A stretch of DNA of 10,029 bases, taken from positions 1 to 10,029 of the forward strand of contig CANHPI010000073.1 in NCBI GenBank assembly GCA_947462425.1, written 5' to 3'. Below, one piece after another: positions 8,201 through 10,029 of the stretch; position 1 is the first letter of the stretch, and every line of letters starts with the position of its first letter. This DNA is from Bacteroidota bacterium (GTDB taxonomy: Bacteria > Bacteroidota > Bacteroidia > B-17B0 > B-17BO). The notes beneath the pieces are model-generated. The model had not been told where the DNA came from. It did no database searches and saw only the letters and a list, made by a program, of their open reading frames with translations. The position numbers and the translations under genes are program-made.

Positions 8201-10029
8201 TGGTAAAGTATTTACATTAATAATTACTGTTTGTGTATTTGAACAACCAAAAACACTTGTACCAGTTAATGTATAAACAGTTGTTGTTGATGGTGAAACA
8301 ACTAAAGATGAGGTTGAAACACCATTATTCCATAAATAAGTATTAGCTCCAGTTGCCGTTAAAATAGATGTTTCACCAGCACAAATAGAAGATGAAGAGG
8401 TTATTATACTTAAGGAAGGCAGTTGATTTAGCGTAATATCTATTGTATCTGAATTGCTACAACCATTCACAGCTGTTCCTGTTACTATATAAGAGTTATT
8501 GATAGTTGGAGTAAAAGCGATGCCGTCAGAAACGCCATTAGTCCAAGAATAAGTAGTTGCTGTACCACCTCCTGTTAATGTTAAGGGTTGCCCAATACAT
8601 ATTATTGTTGAACTTGTATTAGCTATTACAATGGGTAAAGTATTAACGGTTATTGAGATTGTTTCACTACCAATGCAACCATTAATATCAGTGCCAATAA
8701 CAATATAATTTGCAGTTGCTGTCGGAGTAAATGAAACTCCATTTGATACAGAATTATTCCAAGTATAAGTTAAAGCTCCTGTTGCAGTTAAATTAACGGA
8801 TTGACCGTCACAAATATTCGAAGATGTTGCGCTAGCATTTATAATTAATGGTTGGGGTTCTGCAATATTAATAGTAAAATTACTTGCACATCCATTAGCA
8901 TCCGTTACAGTATAAGTATAATTGCCAGCGGCTACTGTGTATGTACCTGTGCCTGTATATGAGCCTGTTCCACCAGTAGCTGATACCGCTACAATTGCAT
9001 CACCTCCATTACATGCTATTGATGTTGTTACTACTGCATTTGCTATTAATTGAGAAGGTTCGTTAACTAAAACAGACAGTGTATTTGAACAAGCAGTTGC
9101 ATCAATTACGGTTACTGAGTAATTTCCTGTAGCCAATAAACTTAAATCTTCTGTTAATACACTATTTGACCATGAATACGAATAGGGTGCAAAACCACCA
9201 AGAACAGATAAATTAATAGAACCATTTGTAGATCCAAAACAAGAAACATTTGTAGTTAAAGCAGATAAAGTTATTGAAGGTGTAACAACAACTAATACGG
9301 TATCATATAAACTTACACAACCATTAATATCGGTTACAGAACCATAATAATATACATTGCCTATATTGGTTACATTTGTGAATGTAGGATTTTGGGCATT
9401 TATGGAAGCTCCATAACTTGATGACCAATTATATGTAACATCTGCTTGACTATTTAATGCTAAACCCACAGCTCCATTATAGCAGATAGTATCAGAACTT
9501 GGTAAAGAAGCAATTGCAACTGGTAATGCATTAACAACTATTGAAATTGAATCAGTTGCAAAACAACCTGAACCATTTTCACCTTCCACTACATAAGTTG
9601 TGTTTATAGTTGGCGTTACTGTTATAATTGATCCTACTAATAAACTTGGTGTCCAAGTAAAAGAATTTGCTCCACTTGCACTTAAAGTGGATGCAGATCC
9701 CTCACAAATAGAAAATGAAGAGGTAGATAACGATAAAACTGGATTTGGATTTACAGTCATTGTAATACTATTTGAATAGGCAGGCGAATTTGTTGTACAA
9801 ACTTCATCTGAAGTCATTACCAAACTAATCACATCATAATCATTCAAAGTATTTGTGCTATAAGTAGCATATGTTGCTCCTAATATATCAGAACCGTTCA
9901 ATTGCCATTGATATGTTGGCGAAGTTCCTGAATTGGTTTCAGTTGAAAAAAAGCTTACACCCGTTCCGCTACAAATAGTTGTTGATGATGAACTTATTGT
10001 TGTACTTAATGGCAAATTTGGATTTACAG
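5291..10029 (-). CDS. Giant T9SS-exported repeat adhesin with LamG domain, SprB repeats and type B sorting domain (5' partial)
   Basis: Probable cell-surface adhesin exported by the type IX secretion system. Residue numbers count from the TTG at 10015. Seen in order: a YQWQ-type Ig-like repeat (1-92), Ig/PKD-like repeats (93-247), two SprB repeats (248-389), further ~72-residue repeats (390-605), a LamG-like domain (624-839) inside the next repeat, eight more repeats (to 1486), and a C-terminal CHU_C/gliding-motility-type domain (1487-1574) with TPNGDGINDFW, YNRWGNKVF and VPSGTYFYV. Nearly every repeat has a Cys pair (ICxG and GC), plausibly a disulphide. The frame stays open to the right edge: the codons before TTG 10015 read V-N-P-N, the tail of another repeat. 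TTG is therefore not the start, and the real start and signal peptide lie outside the window. The stop is 7 bp before the porP/sprF-like gene, so the two are probably co-transcribed. The ligand is unknown; a gliding adhesin like SprB or a sugar-binding adhesin are both possible. Confidence 0.93.
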   Translation of the reverse strand, partial: VNPNLPLSTTISSSSTTICSGTGVSFFSTETNSGTSPTYQWQLNGSDILGATYATYSTNTLNDYDVISLVMTSDEVCTTNSPAYSNSITMTVNPNPVLSLSTSSFSICEGSASTLSASGANSFTWTPSLLVGSIITVTPTINTTYVVEGENGSGCFATDSISIVVNALPVAIASLPSSDTICYNGAVGLALNSQADVTYNWSSSYGASINAQNPTFTNVTNIGNVYYYGSVTDINGCVSLYDTVLVVVTPSITLSALTTNVSCFGSTNGSINLSVLGGFAPYSYSWSNSVLTEDLSLLATGNYSVTVIDATACSNTLSVLVNEPSQLIANAVVTTSIACNGGDAIVAVSATGGTGSYTGTGTYTVAAGNYTYTVTDANGCASNFTINIAEPQPLIINASATSSNICDGQSVNLTATGALTYTWNNSVSNGVSFTPTATANYIVIGTDINGCIGSETISITVNTLPIVIANTSSTIICIGQPLTLTGGGTATTYSWTNGVSDGIAFTPTINNSYIVTGTAVNGCSNSDTIDITLNQLPSLSIITSSSSICAGETSILTATGANTYLWNNGVSTSSLVVSPSTTTVYTLTGTSVFGCSNTQTVIINVNTLPIIFASSPGTAQPIPSYISTSGLIAWYPFNGNSNDESGNALNGIVSGATLTSDRFGVSNQSYSFNGLTDNISVPHNSILNSYPLTISCWIKTDASFSGGNILKKYLNSSWNGWSLALDSVSNDLAMIIPHYLRSSSPCNGIVEGYGICGNPVGLNHKGSVNDLNWHSIVFKVDNIGGTLYLDGQPVGQQNWIGLPGGVTSTIQMLIGQNFKGKIDDIGLWNRALTNQEITDLYTATSPSICSGVTTTLTSSGANSYTWNPGSLVGSSVLVNPTTNTTFTITGINSAGCSNTKTLSLIVNPLPQIIASASSNSVCAGNTISLTGSGSITNYTWTNGVNNGVAFTPTISSTYIVTGIGVNGCSNSDTLDVTINSLPSLSLTAFPSSICAGSSATLSALGATTYSWSTGSSLSTIFESPIANTIYTVIGTDIVGCVNTETLSLTVNALPSLTISPSSNSVCVGNSATLTAVGANTYSWSTGATTSSEVVSPTATTIYTVVGIDAIGCSNWDTLRVFANSLPNIITNVNTNTVCLGGAVVFSNLGATTFTLNPSAFTGSLISVPMNTVGVTNYTVTGTGPIGCSNTVTVSLTTLDIPTVLISPSSNTICSGQSVILNASGANTYTWSNSGTVSFSITDVPSFSTSYSVIGLDINGCSNSASTTVNVSNTPSVSISSPSTNVCSGYTMGISASGASSYIWSTGAISNSINVQPFINTTYSVVGSNGSTCTDTAFWTLTVLPLPSVIANASSTLICDGQSVTLTGGGSASTYTWTNGVNDGIAFTPTVNNTYQVTGIDLNGCNSNSTIIVDVYYGTTAIPSVNPRVICIGDTSFLSVIGGSIPTWSLNSNPNILSVAPMSDVSYTYSAVDNNGCVGDIIFNISIDEACAIAVYNGLTPNGDGINDFWIIDNIENYSNNKVYIYNRWGNKVFQTSNYNNAENVWDGKFNGQVVPSGTYFYVIESNELIKKGWIEITN
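5294..5557 (-). other. T9SS type B (CHU_C / gliding-motility-associated) C-terminal sorting domain
   Basis: This is the last 88 residues of the adhesin. The motifs TPNGDGINDFW, the Asn-Arg-Trp-Gly turn (YNRWGNKVF), VWDGKFNGQ and VPSGTYFYVIE match the gliding-motility-associated C-terminal domain family (TIGR04131/PF13585). From the family: type B domains direct export through the T9SS and, in Flavobacterium johnsoniae SprB, secretion also needs the neighbouring SprF. Inference: the PorP/SprF gene directly downstream plays that role for this protein. Confidence 0.92.
7499..8146 (-). other. LamG / concanavalin A-like lectin domain inside the adhesin
   Basis: Residues 624-839 of the adhesin. 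It opens with SGLIAWYPFNGNSNDESGN and a G..ATLTSDRFG segment, then YSFNG, LTISCWIKTD, WHSIVFKVD, TLYLDG, and KIDDIGLWNRALTNQEI near the end. These are hallmarks of the LamG_3 (PF13385) jelly-roll family found widely in Bacteroidota surface proteins. Members bind carbohydrate or protein ligands, often with calcium; the ligand here cannot be read from sequence. It is the only globular non-repeat domain visible in the adhesin, so it is the best candidate for the binding head. Confidence 0.85.
8849..9274 (-). other. Two SprB repeats in the adhesin
   Basis: Residues 248-329 and 330-389. The first shows VSCFGSTNGSINLSVLGGF, then APYSYSWSN, LATGNYSVTVIDATACSN and a NEPSQL tail. The second is shorter and degenerate: IACNGGDAIVAVSATGGTG, AAGNYTYTVTDANGCAS and AEPQP. 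This matches the SprB repeat family (PF13573), first seen in the F. johnsoniae gliding adhesin SprB. The second copy lacks the aPYsYsW segment and has a Gly/Thr/Tyr-rich stretch (GSYTGTGTYT) in its place. Confidence 0.8.

Larger units (their letters stand above)
5558..9739 (-). repeat. Array of ~72-residue Ig-like/PKD-like repeats, interrupted by SprB and LamG modules
   Basis: Protein-level repeats within the adhesin. The unit is roughly S.S..(I/V)CxG.S.TLTA.GA.TY.W, then SPT..T.YTV.G....GCSN...I.VN.LP. Units by residue (from TTG 10015): 93-165, 166-247, 390-461, 462-533, 534-605, 606-623 plus 840-906 (one unit split by LamG), 907-978, 979-1050, 1051-1122, 1123-1197, 1198-1270, 1271-1342, 1343-1414, 1415-1486. 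Residues 248-389 are SprB repeats instead. Most units are exactly 72 residues (216 bp). Units 979-1050 and 1051-1122 are close relatives in tandem, sharing TYSWSTG. The array likely forms an extended stalk that holds the binding domain away from the cell. Confidence 0.88.

Noticed and set aside
5558..9739. Regular 216-bp periodicity considered as a CRISPR or DNA satellite
   Set aside because: The period is an exact codon multiple, the frame is open throughout, and conservation follows protein motifs (ICxG, W, GC, NxLP), so it is a protein repeat array.

Overview
This is an AT-rich window with four genes, all on the minus strand. It reads as a type IX secretion system (T9SS) surface-adhesin locus from a member of the Bacteroidota. 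Three things point to that phylum: a type B (CHU_C / gliding-motility-associated) C-terminal sorting domain, a PorP/SprF-family outer-membrane protein, and the alternative GlmU-like protein typical of Bacteroidota. Low GC and the lack of strong Shine-Dalgarno sequences fit a Flavobacteriia- or Chitinophagia-like organism, but the genus cannot be told from this window.

Layout in the direction of transcription (right to left): (1) 10029-5291, a giant repeat adhesin whose 5' end lies outside the window. It holds about 15 Ig-like/PKD-like repeats, two SprB repeats, one LamG-like lectin domain embedded inside a repeat, and a terminal T9SS type B sorting domain. (2) 5283-4330, a PorP/SprF protein starting 7 bp after the adhesin stop. 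(3) 4310-1542, a 922-residue periplasmic protein with TPR, PD40 propeller, three composite carboxypeptidase-regulatory-like modules and an OmpA-type peptidoglycan-binding domain. (4) After a 174-bp gap, 1367-198, a GlmU-like putative UDP-GlcNAc diphosphorylase / GlcN-1-P acetyltransferase. A rho-independent terminator at 81-104 closes the unit.

Inferred teamwork: the adhesin crosses the inner membrane by Sec (its signal peptide is off-window) and is exported by the T9SS using its type B domain. The adjacent PorP/SprF protein acts as its dedicated outer-membrane partner. The OmpA-domain protein ties the assembly to peptidoglycan. The first three genes are so tightly spaced that they are almost surely one transcript. 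The GlmU-like gene may belong to that transcript or have its own promoter, and its role (UDP-GlcNAc supply for envelope synthesis) is housekeeping.

Non-coding stretches are short. Positions 1-197 hold only the terminator and AT-rich sequence. Positions 1368-1541 hold two inverted repeats, one of which spans the stop codon of the OmpA-domain gene. I see no tRNA, rRNA, CRISPR array, insertion sequence or phage feature. The families present are all known; the most interesting material is the architecture of the adhesin and of the OmpA-domain protein.
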